Shown piece by piece: positions 24,315 through 34,026 of a DNA stretch of 64,000 bases; the stretch's first letter is position 1, and each line of letters starts with the position of its first letter. The position numbers and the translations under genes are program-made. The stretch comes from Labilibaculum filiforme. Its GTDB lineage: Bacteria > Bacteroidota > Bacteroidia > Bacteroidales > Marinifilaceae. The stretch lies in the NCBI RefSeq assembly GCF_002843315.1, contig NZ_MVDD01000003.1:1-64000 (forward strand), read 5' to 3'. A model generated the notes under the pieces. That model saw only the letters and a program-made list of their open reading frames with translations. It was not told the DNA's origin and did not search any database.

Positions 24315-26423
24315 ATGAAGAATGATTTGCATCACGAAATAATCAAATCTCTACCCTATCCGTATTATGTGATTGAGGTGCATACCTTAAATGTAATTGA
24401 ATCAAACGATCCAAATTTCACAAAAAATCAGAATTGTTGCAATCTTATCTTCCCCAATAGCCCTGCATGCGAAGTTAAACGCCAAAACAAATGTTCGGTA
24501 CTGGAGGTATTAAAGAAAAAAAACTCCACACAAACCAAAATCAACAACCTAACTATCAATGGAGAACCAAAATCTATTTTGCTTCATGCCAGTCCCATAT
24601 TCAATACCAATCAAGAAATTACACATGTAATTGAATATTTTATAGATATTACCGAACAAGAAAACTTGCACCTCGAAGTAGGTAACAAAACACAAGATCT
24701 TGAAAAAGCTATTTCCGATCTTTCCAAACTAAATTCGGAGTTAAACGATACAAACAACAAATACAAAGCATTATTTGAAAACTCTCCGGAGTCGCTTTGG
24801 GAGGAAGATTTCACCCTTTTAATGCAAAGCATAAGCGAACTTAAAGCGAAAGGAATAACAGATTTTAATAGTTATTTTAAAGAACACCCCGAAGTTTTAG
24901 TTGAATTAACCGAGCAGGTTAGCATTATTGACGTTAACCAAACAACAGTGAATTTACACAAAGCAAAATCAAAAGAAGATTTAATTGGAAACCTAGCAAA
25001 AACATTTCTACCCGAATCTCATTCCGTATTTAAAGAGGAATTACTGGCGATTATTCGTGGCGAAAATTCATTTGAAAAAGAAGCAAGGGTAAAAACATTT
25101 GAAGGAGAAGTAATTGATGTTATCATTAAACTATTTTACACCAAAATTGGGAATAAATTTACAGCATATGTCTCAACAACAGATATAACAAAGCTTAAAA
25201 AAGCAAAATTAGCATTGAAACAAAAAAATAACGAGATTCTTAAAACTAATGTTGAGCTTGAAAAGGCTAAAGAAAAAGCAGTGGAAAGCGATCTTTTAAA
25301 ATCGGCTTTTTTAGCAAATATGAGTCATGAAATTCGAACTCCAATGAATTCAATAATCGGTTTTTCTGATTTACTTGGAGAACCAAATCTCACCCTTGAA
25401 AAACGACAGAAATATTTAAAATTAGTTCAATCGAGCAGTGAACATTTGTTGCAAATTATCGATGACATAATTGATATATCTAAATTAGAATCCAACCAAC
25501 TAAAGATCTCCAAAAAATCATGTCCTTTAAACGAATTACTTTACGAAATTAAGGAATCGCAAAGCATGATTAAAATTGTAAGAGCCAAAAGTGACATTCT
25601 TCTTCAACTAAATATTCCTAAAGACACAGATAACTTAATGATTAACTGTGATCCTACCCGTTTCCGGCAAATTGTTTACAACTTGGTTTCTAATGCATAC
25701 AAATATACCAATACCGGTTTTGTAGAAATAGGCTATTCAGTATCAAATACCAATTCCATGGTACATGTATATGTAAAGGATACAGGTTTTGGGATTCATC
25801 CAGAGATGTTTCAGCTCATTTTTGAACGATTCAGACAAATTGAAAATAAAAATTTGCAAGAAGGAACAGGGATCGGACTCAGTATTTCAAAAGGTCTGGT
25901 GCATTTGCTGGGCGGAGAGATATGGATTGAATCGAAAGTTGATGAAGGCAGCACTTTTCATTTTACCATTCCAATATCCGAACAAGACAATACCGAATCC
26001 GGAATTCATAAAAACAGGAAACCATCGAAGCACCTTAACCTTTCACAATTTCTTGTATATGTTGCTGAAGATGATATTTCCTCCTACTTACTACTCGAGG
26101 AATTATTAGAATCTACCGGCGTTCAGCTAAAACATGCTGTGAATGGCCAAGAATTAATCCAACTTATTAATTTACAAACACCCAATTTGGTTCTCCTAGA
26201 CATAAATATGCCAGTTATGACAGGCTTTGAGGCTATTAAAATATTAAGAAAAACACATCCAAATCTTCCAGTTATCGCACAAACAGCATATGCGATGATT
26301 GAAGAAAAAGAAAGATGTATTGCACTTGGTTGCACCGATTATATTTCCAAACCAATTAACGCAAGCATTTTATTAGAAAAACTAAGAACCCATCTAAGTT
26401 GTTATAGTAACTCCCAATACTAG
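24315..26423 (+). CDS. Soluble hybrid sensor histidine kinase (PAS-PAS-HisKA-HATPase-receiver)
   Basis: A 702-residue signalling protein with no signal peptide or membrane helix, so it senses an intracellular cue. Residues 5-120 form a PAS-like domain with a cysteine cluster (NCCNLIFPNSPACEV, then KC) that could bind a metal or sense redox state. A coiled coil (120-155) and a second PAS domain (about 150-300) follow. HisKA has the phosphoacceptor H338 in MSHEIRTPMN; HATPase has NLVSNAYKYT (N box), DTGFGI (G1) and GTGIGLSI (G2). The C-terminal receiver (about 580-695) has the phospho-Asp in LLDINMPVMTG, QTAYAM and the Lys in YISKP. No partner regulator is adjacent. The upstream peroxiredoxin makes a redox role tempting but unproven. 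Confidence 0.9.
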   Translation: MKNDLHHEIIKSLPYPYYVIEVHTLNVIESNDPNFTKNQNCCNLIFPNSPACEVKRQNKCSVLEVLKKKNSTQTKINNLTINGEPKSILLHASPIFNTNQEITHVIEYFIDITEQENLHLEVGNKTQDLEKAISDLSKLNSELNDTNNKYKALFENSPESLWEEDFTLLMQSISELKAKGITDFNSYFKEHPEVLVELTEQVSIIDVNQTTVNLHKAKSKEDLIGNLAKTFLPESHSVFKEELLAIIRGENSFEKEARVKTFEGEVIDVIIKLFYTKIGNKFTAYVSTTDITKLKKAKLALKQKNNEILKTNVELEKAKEKAVESDLLKSAFLANMSHEIRTPMNSIIGFSDLLGEPNLTLEKRQKYLKLVQSSSEHLLQIIDDIIDISKLESNQLKISKKSCPLNELLYEIKESQSMIKIVRAKSDILLQLNIPKDTDNLMINCDPTRFRQIVYNLVSNAYKYTNTGFVEIGYSVSNTNSMVHVYVKDTGFGIHPEMFQLIFERFRQIENKNLQEGTGIGLSISKGLVHLLGGEIWIESKVDEGSTFHFTIPISEQDNTESGIHKNRKPSKHLNLSQFLVYVAEDDISSYLLLEELLESTGVQLKHAVNGQELIQLINLQTPNLVLLDINMPVMTGFEAIKILRKTHPNLPVIAQTAYAMIEEKERCIALGCTDYISKPINASILLEKLRTHLSCYSNSQY

Positions 26424-26677
26424 TTGCTTTCAATAAAAAATACTGATTAAAATTCTATGGAGCAATTTTTGTTTCTTTCCATAAATACATCAGCGGCTTG
26501 CTAATAATTGGAATTCTTGCAAAGCTAATTTCATTGGCATGTAATTTGTTTTACCATTACCATATAGAAACTTTCGTAGAGTAATAATATCCCACAATTG
26601 CCGGTCATGAACGTTTCAAATTAAAAAAAGTTTTGTAATTTTCGCTTTCAATTATGCTTATCAACCTTATTATAAAC

Positions 26678-28114
26678 ATGAAGAAGATTTTTATTACTCT
26701 TATTTGTGCAGGATATTGCCTGCTATCCTCTTTTACTGGCAACGCACAAAAATATGATATCAACGTTAATTTAATTGGCAGTACCGATAGCGTTGCGTAC
26801 TTAGCACATTATTTTGATGGTAGAATATTCGCTGATGATACCACACGTTTGGAAAATGGAAAAGGATTATTTGCGAAAAATAAGCTGCTGGACGAGGGAA
26901 TTTATGTAATTTATCTTCCATCACAAAAATATTTCGACCTGTTAATTGGTAAAGATCAGGAATTTTCCATTACTGCCGACCCACTTAACTTTATCGAAAC
27001 TATTCAAATAAGCGGCTCTAAAGAGAGCGTGGCATTTCATGAATTTCAAAAATTCATGAAATCTCAAAATGAAAATTCCAAAAAACTTCAGGAAGCATAT
27101 GCGGCTAACAAAGACAACGAAAAAGAAAAAAAGAAATATCAGGAAGCCTACAAACAGGCAGATATAGATGTACGTGCCTATATTCAAAAACTAAATCAGG
27201 AATACACCAACGGAAGTTTTGTTTCGAAATTTGCGCAATTAACTTTAGCACCAAAAGTACCTGATTTTTCCTTAGAAATTCCAGAATCTACTCCTGACAG
27301 AGATCAGAAAATCAATAAAAAATCGTACTTATACAATAAAGCACACTATTTTGATTACGTAGACTTTACCGACGAACGCTTTTTAAGAACTCCTATTCTT
27401 AAAAATAAATTGGAGTTTTTTTACGAAAAAATTCTGGTTCAAAGTCCTGATACTATCGTAAAAGAAGCAACTGCGCTTATCGAAAAATCTAGAACCGATG
27501 AAGTATTCTACCAATATTTAGTACAATACTCTCTAAACTATGCAGTTAAAAGCAAAATTATGGGAATGGATGCCGCCTTTGTTCATTTAGCAAAAAAATA
27601 CTATTTGAGTGGGGAGGCTAATTGGGCCGATTCTACGCTATTAGCTAATATTCGCGAGCGAGTTATAAAACTTCAATACAATTTAATTGGGATGAAAGCC
27701 CAAGATTTAAAAATGGAAACACCCGAAGGAGAATTCGTTAGTTTGCATGAAATTGATGCTCCCTTCACCATATTGTATTTTTGGGAACCTGATTGTGGTC
27801 ACTGTAAAACAATAACTCCTAAACTAAAGACGGAAATATTGGATAAATACAAACAAAAAGGAGTTAAGGTTTTTGCGGTTTGTACTCAAAACGAAAAGAA
27901 AGAATGGGAAAATTTTATTGCAGATAAAAATCTATTCGATTTTATTAATTGTTACGACCCCCACTATCAAACTAATTTCAGAATTTATTACGACGTTTTT
28001 AGTACTCCGATTATTTACTTGCTCGACAAGGATAAAAAAATTATTGCCAAACGACTCGATGTAGAAACACTAAAAACCTTTCTGGATCATGAATTAGAAA
28101 TCAAAAAAAATTAA
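26678..28114 (+). CDS. Exported thioredoxin-fold protein (DUF4369 / DUF5106 / TlpA-like)
   Basis: A 478-residue exported thiol-disulfide protein. The start at 26678 gives a proper signal peptide (MKKIFITLICAGYCLLSSFTGNAQ); the upstream ATG at 26654 only prepends eight residues. Residues 25-125 resemble the DUF4369 domain common ahead of TlpA-like proteins, 130-330 a helical DUF5106-like region, and 335-478 a TlpA/AhpC-type thioredoxin fold with the redox pair in WEPDCGHCKTI. It probably acts in periplasmic disulfide reduction or cytochrome maturation. Ends at a strong terminator. Confidence 0.85.
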   Translation: MKKIFITLICAGYCLLSSFTGNAQKYDINVNLIGSTDSVAYLAHYFDGRIFADDTTRLENGKGLFAKNKLLDEGIYVIYLPSQKYFDLLIGKDQEFSITADPLNFIETIQISGSKESVAFHEFQKFMKSQNENSKKLQEAYAANKDNEKEKKKYQEAYKQADIDVRAYIQKLNQEYTNGSFVSKFAQLTLAPKVPDFSLEIPESTPDRDQKINKKSYLYNKAHYFDYVDFTDERFLRTPILKNKLEFFYEKILVQSPDTIVKEATALIEKSRTDEVFYQYLVQYSLNYAVKSKIMGMDAAFVHLAKKYYLSGEANWADSTLLANIRERVIKLQYNLIGMKAQDLKMETPEGEFVSLHEIDAPFTILYFWEPDCGHCKTITPKLKTEILDKYKQKGVKVFAVCTQNEKKEWENFIADKNLFDFINCYDPHYQTNFRIYYDVFSTPIIYLLDKDKKIIAKRLDVETLKTFLDHELEIKKN

Positions 28115-28118
28115 ACAA

Positions 28119-28146
28119 TAGGACACTTTCGAGTGTCCTTTTTTAT
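28119..28146 (+). terminator. Intrinsic terminator
   Basis: GGACACT (28121-28127) pairs with AGTGTCC (28132-28138) around a TTCG loop, followed by TTTTTTATT. Confidence 0.9.
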
Positions 28147-28378
28147 TATTCAATATTTTTTAATTTATAGCCCCTGTAAAAATCACTCCTCGATACAAAA
28201 CAAGCCTTATTTTTGATCAAATAAGGTGAAAAAATATTTTATCCCTTTCCGCAAACGATATAGAGCTAAAAACATAGTAGAAAATAGATTGAAAATCGTA
28301 TTTTCATCCATCAATACCAAAATTTTAAACAGCTTAACCTCATTTTACAGGCTGAAAATAACTATTAAACAATTTTTT

Positions 28379-30052
28379 ATGTGTGGATTTGTAGGAGTTT
28401 TTGATTTGAAGGTAGATGCTCAAGAGCTACGCCCTCAAATTTTAGAAATGTCTAAAAAGATTCGTCACAGAGGTCCAGATTGGTCTGGAATATTTTGTGA
28501 TGAAAAAGCGATTATGTCTCATGAGAGACTATCCATTGTAGATCCTCAATCGGGAGGTCAACCACTTTACAGCAAAGACGGAAATCTGGCTTTGGCTGTT
28601 AATGGTGAAATCTATAATCACATCGACATTCGAAATCAGATGAACGGATCCTATGAGTTCTTAACGAAATCGGATTGTGAGGTAATTCTTGCATTATATC
28701 AGCAAAAAGGAATCGATTTTATCGATGACCTAAATGGTATTTTTGCTTTTGCTTTATACGATAAAAAGAACGATTGTTACCTAATTGGTCGCGATCATAT
28801 GGGAATTATTCCTTTGTATCAGGGATGGGATAAACATGGTAATTATTATGTAGCCTCGGAATTGAAAGCATTAGAAGGTTATTGCAATAAAATTGAAGAA
28901 TTTCTTCCTGGCAAATTCTTGTATAGCAAAGATGGTGTTGTTAAAGAATGGTATCAACGCGATTGGAAAAATTACGAAAATGTAAAAGATAACACCACCG
29001 ATATGGCTGTGTTACGTAAAGGTTTGGAAGATGCTGTTCATCGTCAATTAATGTCTGATGTACCTTATGGCGTACTACTTTCGGGTGGTTTAGATTCCTC
29101 TATTATATCGGCTATCGCAAAAAAATATGCCTCGAAACGTATTGAATCTGGGGATCAAAAAGATGCTTGGTATCCACAACTGCACTCATTTGCAATTGGT
29201 TTAGAAGGTTCTCCCGACCTAGCAGCTTCGCGAAAAGTAGCAGATCATATTGATACAATTCACCACGAAGTTACTTTTACAGTTCAGGAAGGATTGGATG
29301 CTATTCGTGATGTAATTTATCATTTGGAAACCTACGACGTAACCACTGTTCGTGCCTCCACTCCAATGTATTTAATGGCTAGAGTAATTAAATCGATGGG
29401 GATTAAAATGGTACTTTCGGGCGAAGGTGCTGATGAAATGTTTGGTGGTTATTTGTATTTCCACAAAGCTCCTAATGCCGAGGAATTTCATAAAGAATGT
29501 ATTCGAAAATTAGATAAACTGCATCTTTACGACTGTTTACGTTCCAATAAATCGATGTGTTCGTGGGGCGTGGAAAGTCGCGTACCATTTTTGGATAAAG
29601 AATTCCTTGATATTGCCATGCGAATTAACCCAGAAGATAAAATGGCGAAGGATGGAAAAATGGAGAAATGGGTGTTGCGTAAAGCATTCGAGGACTATTT
29701 GCCAGAAAGCGTTGCCTGGAGACAAAAAGAACAATTCTCGGATGGTGTTGGATACAGCTGGATTGACACTTTGAAAGAAGTTGCCGGCAAGGAAGTTTCT
29801 GATGAACAATTAGCAAACGCTAAATTCCGTTTCCCGATTAATCCACCAATGTCGAAAGAAGAATTTTACTACCGATCTATATTTGCAGAGCATTTCCCTT
29901 CGGATAGTGCCGCCAAGTGTGTTCCTTCGGTACCTTCTATTGCATGTAGTACTCCTGATGCTTTGGCTTGGGATGCATCGTTCCGTAACAATGCCGATCC
30001 TTCGGGAAGAGCAATTAACACCGTTCACAACGACGCTTACAAAATGAAATAA
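28379..30052 (+). CDS. asnB: Asparagine synthase B (glutamine-hydrolysing)
   Basis: A 557-residue enzyme making asparagine from aspartate, glutamine and ATP. The start at 28379 places the catalytic N-terminal Cys correctly (MCGFVGVFDLK); the upstream frame from 28226 has no support. The glutaminase domain (1-190) contains RHRGPDWSG, LAVNGEIYNH and NGIFAFAL; the synthase domain has the ATP pyrophosphatase loop LLSGGLDSSII and GEGADEMFGGY. The family size (E. coli AsnB, about 554) agrees. Single gene with a terminator at 30074-30106. Confidence 0.96.
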   Translation: MCGFVGVFDLKVDAQELRPQILEMSKKIRHRGPDWSGIFCDEKAIMSHERLSIVDPQSGGQPLYSKDGNLALAVNGEIYNHIDIRNQMNGSYEFLTKSDCEVILALYQQKGIDFIDDLNGIFAFALYDKKNDCYLIGRDHMGIIPLYQGWDKHGNYYVASELKALEGYCNKIEEFLPGKFLYSKDGVVKEWYQRDWKNYENVKDNTTDMAVLRKGLEDAVHRQLMSDVPYGVLLSGGLDSSIISAIAKKYASKRIESGDQKDAWYPQLHSFAIGLEGSPDLAASRKVADHIDTIHHEVTFTVQEGLDAIRDVIYHLETYDVTTVRASTPMYLMARVIKSMGIKMVLSGEGADEMFGGYLYFHKAPNAEEFHKECIRKLDKLHLYDCLRSNKSMCSWGVESRVPFLDKEFLDIAMRINPEDKMAKDGKMEKWVLRKAFEDYLPESVAWRQKEQFSDGVGYSWIDTLKEVAGKEVSDEQLANAKFRFPINPPMSKEEFYYRSIFAEHFPSDSAAKCVPSVPSIACSTPDALAWDASFRNNADPSGRAINTVHNDAYKMK

Positions 30053-30073
30053 ATAGCTTAACTGAAAATAAAC

Positions 30074-30106
30074 AGAGGTTGCCCCAAAAGGTCAGCCTCT
30101 TTTTTA
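30074..30106 (+). terminator. Intrinsic terminator of asnB
   Basis: GAGGTTG (30075-30081) pairs with CAGCCTC (30093-30099; one G-T pair) and is followed by TTTTTT. Confidence 0.8.
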
Positions 30107-30361
30107 TGCCTCCAAACTTTTCAATCGAGGCATCAAGATATATTTTAATCCAAAAAGATAGGACACATTGTGGTTCGAAGCTCTTTAAAACCTAAAAATT
30201 TTGACTTTGCAATCAAAAAATAAACGTTATTAATCACAATAAAAAAATCTCCATCCCTAGAGCAGAAAACTTTTTGAAGAAGAACTCCTAATAATTGAAT
30301 AAAGGTGACTTTCTCCCAATTATATTCTAATTTAGCAGATTCAAATTAGAGAATTATTCCC

Positions 30362-31345
30362 ATGCTAAATAAGAAGAAAGAACACCCAAAAGAAAAATCA
30401 AAATTACATCCTAGAAATAAAAACCGGGAACGCTACGATTTTAAACTACTGGTAGAAACTTGTGCTGCTTTAGCACCTTTTGTTATTCTGAACAAGTACG
30501 AAGATGAATCGATAGATTTTGCTAATCCTGATGCTGTAAAAATGCTAAACAAGGCACTTCTTATGCATCATTATGGACTTTGTGATTGGGATATTCCAGC
30601 TAATTATTTGTGCCCTCCTATTCCTGGCAGAGCAGATTACATTCATCATATTGCTGATTTGCTTCGACAGAATAACTACGGTAAAATTCCTATGGGCAAT
30701 AAATTTACTTGCGTAGATATTGGTGTAGGTGCTAATTGTATTTACCCAATAATTGGAAATAATGAATATGGATGGTCTTTTATTGGTTCGGATATTGATC
30801 CTATTGCGATTCAATCTGCAGAGAACATTATCCACTCAAATCCTTCGTTACAAGGAAATGTGAAATGTGTTTTACAGGAGAATCCGAAAGATTATTTTTA
30901 CGGCGTTATTCCGAAAGATGGATTTGTTGATTTATCAATTTGCAATCCTCCTTTTCATGCCTCAGCCAAAGATGCGTTGGAAGGAAGCATGCGCAAAACA
31001 AGAAATTTATCATCTGAAGGAATTACAAAACCTAATCTTAATTTCGGCGGACAAAGCAACGAGTTGTGGTGCGATGGCGGAGAAGAACGCTTTGTTAGAA
31101 ACATGATTAATCAGAGTAAGAAATTTTCTAAATCATGTTTCTGGTTTTCTACACTAATCTCGAAAGAATCGAACCTAAAAAGTGTTTACCAAGCACTTAC
31201 TGAAGCAAATGCGGTAAAAATAGAGACCTTGCCAATGGGACAAGGAAACAAAAAGAGTAGAATTGTTGCTTGGACTTTTTTATCGAAAGAAGAACAACAA
31301 AAATGGAAGAACGTAAAATGGAATAATCAGGCGGTTAAAAAATAG
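30362..31345 (+). CDS. rlmF: 23S rRNA (adenine-1618-N6)-methyltransferase
   Basis: A 327-residue SAM-dependent methyltransferase. The family opening LHPRNKNRERYDFKLL, GLCDWDIPANYLCPPIPGRADYIHH, the SAM loop CVDIGVGANCIYP and the N6-adenine motif NPPFHAS are all visible, as is the late segment GGEERFVRNMI. A basic N-terminal tail (MLNKKKEHPKEKSK) fits RNA binding. Stands alone between asnB and the GH16 units. Confidence 0.93.
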   Translation: MLNKKKEHPKEKSKLHPRNKNRERYDFKLLVETCAALAPFVILNKYEDESIDFANPDAVKMLNKALLMHHYGLCDWDIPANYLCPPIPGRADYIHHIADLLRQNNYGKIPMGNKFTCVDIGVGANCIYPIIGNNEYGWSFIGSDIDPIAIQSAENIIHSNPSLQGNVKCVLQENPKDYFYGVIPKDGFVDLSICNPPFHASAKDALEGSMRKTRNLSSEGITKPNLNFGGQSNELWCDGGEERFVRNMINQSKKFSKSCFWFSTLISKESNLKSVYQALTEANAVKIETLPMGQGNKKSRIVAWTFLSKEEQQKWKNVKWNNQAVKK

Positions 31346-31665
31346 TGCACAATTAAATGCACAAATAAACCAACTCCTTAAACCAATTATTACACCTTAA
31401 AAATTTATGAAACAACACTATACATGCAGTATTTATTACTAAGTAGTGCTCTGTATTATTTTTTCTCCAATTCGCCTGTCTCAAGTGAAAACTCACAAAT
31501 AAGAGTTTCTACTTGAGATTTGTTTTTTTATACCTAGCAAGATCCTTTAAAAAATAATCAACCAACTTTTACTGTAATATAAGAGGTAGCATAAAATAAG
31601 TCTCCATTTTTTTTCTACTATTTCCTCCCTAATTCCTGCCTGCATTCAATGAAAGACACAATATA
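31346..31665. other. Intergenic region after rlmF
   Basis: 320 bases ahead of the duplicated GH16 unit. Apart from the terminator at 31479-31529 I see no gene or RNA. Confidence 0.4.
31479..31529 (+). terminator. Terminator downstream of rlmF
   Basis: CTCAAGT...AAACTC (31480-31494) pairs with GAGTTT...ACTTGAG, followed by a run TTTGTTTTTTT to 31529. It lies about 135 bases after the rlmF stop. Confidence 0.7.
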
Positions 31666-31890
31666 ATTTCCCTTTTTAACAAGACTCTATTTTAACATCA
31701 ATTAAAAACACGATCTAACTATCACATAGTACATTATGATTTTTTTTTGTTTTCAAATAAGCCTGTAGGTTTTTTCTTTTACCCCCTTATTTTTAACACT
31801 TATTTGCTTCAATATCAGCAAACTAATTTGACAGCTACAATTATAAAAGTTAATTTAGATTAAACAAAACATTTATAAAATTAAATTGTT

Positions 31891-33009
31891 ATGAAAAAAA
31901 TCTATTGCTTAATTTTACTGCCTATTTTATTCTTAGCAACCAGTTGCGAAGATGATAATAACGACTTGCAGTCTGAAACTACCGTTTCAAATTCGTCGGA
32001 TCAATTATCTTTAAAATCGGCCGGTAGTGGGTGGACAAGCCTCACCTCAAATTGTAAACAACCGAGCAACACGATAGAGTTTCTTGCTCCAACCAGCAAT
32101 ACGGAACACCGAACAAACCTTAACGATTCGAACAATGGAATGGTTGGTTGGGGTTTAGTTACTACTTTATCTGATGAATTTAATTATTCTGCAGGAAAAA
32201 ATGCAGCAGAATTTCAATCGAGATGGAAGCTAGGTTATATTAATGCCTTTACAGGTGTAAAACCAACGATATGGTCTGATAGCCAAGTTAATTTTGAAAA
32301 CATCAGTACAAATAATCGTGCCTTGGTTATAAAAGCAGATAAATCGGGAGATAACTTACTATGCGGAATGATAACTACCAAAGCAACGAGTTGCTATCCA
32401 TTGTATCAGGAAGCCAGAGTTAAAGTAAGCAAGTCTCAATTAGCCAATGCCGTTTGGATGATTAGTAATGATGCAAAACAATTAGAAGAAATTGATAACC
32501 TAGAGACTTATGGTCCGGCCACACGTTCAGATGGTTCTTCCTGTTTATATCCTTGGTTTGCCAATAAGTTACACCTTAGTCATCATACATTCGCATACGA
32601 TTCGGCTGGAAAAAGACTTGATTACCAACCTCTAACAGCAACTTGGATGTCGAGAAAAACGGGAGACTGTAGTTCGAATTTAGTTAACTGGAGCGCAAAA
32701 TATCATATTTATGGTGTGAAATGGGAAAGTGCTACCAAATTGGTTTACTATGTTGATGGTGTAAAAGTTAAAACAGTAACGAATGGCGATCAAGGAATTG
32801 ATCCTAAGAGTTATACAACCTGTGGAGGTCTTAAAAAAGAAATGCACATGATTATTAGCCAAGCAGCACAAACTTGGAGATATGGAACAATAGCCGATTT
32901 TTGGGCATCTGGAGATGACTTGACTGGAGACATCACCAAAATGTATGTGGACTGGATTAAAGTATACACCCCAACTGGCAAAGAAAATAGAAGTACTTGC
33001 AATGAATAA
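31891..33009 (+). CDS. GH16 family glycoside hydrolase, lipoprotein (copy 1)
   Basis: A 372-residue surface or periplasmic lipoprotein (lipobox ILFLATSC, residues 12-19). After a Ser/Asn-rich linker (20-75) comes a GH16 beta-jelly-roll (about 85-365). The GH16 signature E-x-D-x-x-E is present as EEIDNLETYG: nucleophile Glu, assisting Asp and acid/base Glu. The flanking LSDEFNY, RWKLGYIN, YHIYGVKWESATKLVYYVDG and MYVDWIKVY strands are typical of agarase, porphyranase and laminarinase-type GH16 enzymes. Substrate (beta-glucan or red-algal galactan) cannot be decided by eye. A close paralogue follows at 34027-35142. Confidence 0.88.
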   Translation: MKKIYCLILLPILFLATSCEDDNNDLQSETTVSNSSDQLSLKSAGSGWTSLTSNCKQPSNTIEFLAPTSNTEHRTNLNDSNNGMVGWGLVTTLSDEFNYSAGKNAAEFQSRWKLGYINAFTGVKPTIWSDSQVNFENISTNNRALVIKADKSGDNLLCGMITTKATSCYPLYQEARVKVSKSQLANAVWMISNDAKQLEEIDNLETYGPATRSDGSSCLYPWFANKLHLSHHTFAYDSAGKRLDYQPLTATWMSRKTGDCSSNLVNWSAKYHIYGVKWESATKLVYYVDGVKVKTVTNGDQGIDPKSYTTCGGLKKEMHMIISQAAQTWRYGTIADFWASGDDLTGDITKMYVDWIKVYTPTGKENRSTCNE

Positions 33010-33089
33010 AACAATTGTGAGTACAAGAGATCTGTGATATGCGACTTATAAACATGGTTCTTATCTCGTTGTAACAAAGAACTAAACAT

Positions 33090-33130
33090 ACCAGGTAGAT
33101 CTGTAAAACGTTCTGCCTGGTTATTTTTTG
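33090..33130 (+). terminator. Terminator of GH16 copy 1
   Basis: CCAGGTAGAT... (33091 onward) pairs with ...CTGCCTGG (33113-33120), followed by TTATTTTTTG. The same hairpin occurs after copy 2. Confidence 0.75.
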
Positions 33131-33426
33131 TTCAATTCTCATGATTTTTATGGAAATAGTATTTGCTTAAAAACGTAAAAAGCTCCTATGAGAAAAGCGC
33201 TAGGGATTGGAGTGGAAACTCCACAACGAAGTATGAGCGAGAAGTTGAACGAATTGCACCCAAAATCCTTAAACGAGACTTTAAGACTGATAGGCCTTAT
33301 CCAAAATGGGTTACGCGCCTTACGGAGTTTTCTCTTATAGGAACTAAATGTTATCTCTCACCTATTATGAATTTATATAATATGGAAATATTTAGTTATA
33401 ACATATAAACCAACCTTACTTCTGGT

Positions 33427-33747
33427 TATGAATATGGTTGACAGAGCATTTTCTATGCTCCCATATAATACAAATCTAACTCTTCATTCAAATCAGGATT
33501 GGCATTATGAACATCCTAGCTATAGGTATAAACTTCAACAAAAAAGTATTAGGCAAAGTGTGTATAGAAAAGGAAATTGATTAGAGAATACAGCAATAGA
33601 GAAGTTCTTTGGAGGTTGAAATCTGACTTGGTGTATTTGAAACAATTTAGTTCCTTGGAACACTTTCTAAAAGAGCTGGTAGAGTATGTTGATTATAATA
33701 ATTTCAGAATTAAAAAGCGTTTAAATGGAATGAGTCTGGTAAAATAA
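33427..33747 (+). pseudogene. Decayed IS3-family transposase (OrfB C-terminal part)
   Basis: Translation in two frames recovers the end of an IS3/IS150-type OrfB integrase: MVDRAFSMLPYNTNLTLHSN then QDWHYEHPSYRYKL, QKSIRQSVYRKGN, an in-frame TGA, LENTAIEKFFGG, a frameshift, and LKSDLVYLKQFSSLEHF then LKELVEYVDYNN, ending at TAA 33745-33747. The catalytic Glu region (ENTAIEKFF) survives, but the stop and the frameshift make it inactive. It lies exactly between the two copies of the GH16 unit. Confidence 0.82.
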
Positions 33748-34026
33748 AGAACTCCACTTTATTAATCGATTTAATTACCAACCATCTTTTAGACTCACTT
33801 CATTTCCCTTTTTAATAAGGCTCTATTGTAACATAAATTAAAAATACTATCTCACTATATAATAATACATTATGATTTTTTTAGTTTTCAAATAAGCCTG
33901 TAGATTTTTTCTTTTACCCCCTTATTTTTAACACTTATTTGCGTCAATATCAGCACACTAATTTGACAACTGCAATTATAAAAGTTAATTTTGATTAAAC
34001 AAAACATTTATGAAATTATAATTATT

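Larger units (their letters stand above)
31666..33246 (+). repeat. Duplicated GH16 unit, copy 1
   Basis: About 1.58 kb, running from about 225 bases upstream of the first GH16 gene to a GC-rich tail. It reappears at 33802-35384 with a constant offset of about 2,136 bases. The shared part includes promoter region, coding sequence, terminator and a tail block opening GCG(C/T)TAGGGATTGGAG. Confidence 0.85.

Noticed and set aside
28226-28378. N-terminal extension of asnB
   Set aside because: Asparagine synthase B needs an N-terminal Cys after Met removal; MCGF at 28379 is the true start.
33163-33408. 81-codon plus-strand ORF between the GH16 genes
   Set aside because: It covers the intergenic tail block repeated at 35330 and has no protein-like features.
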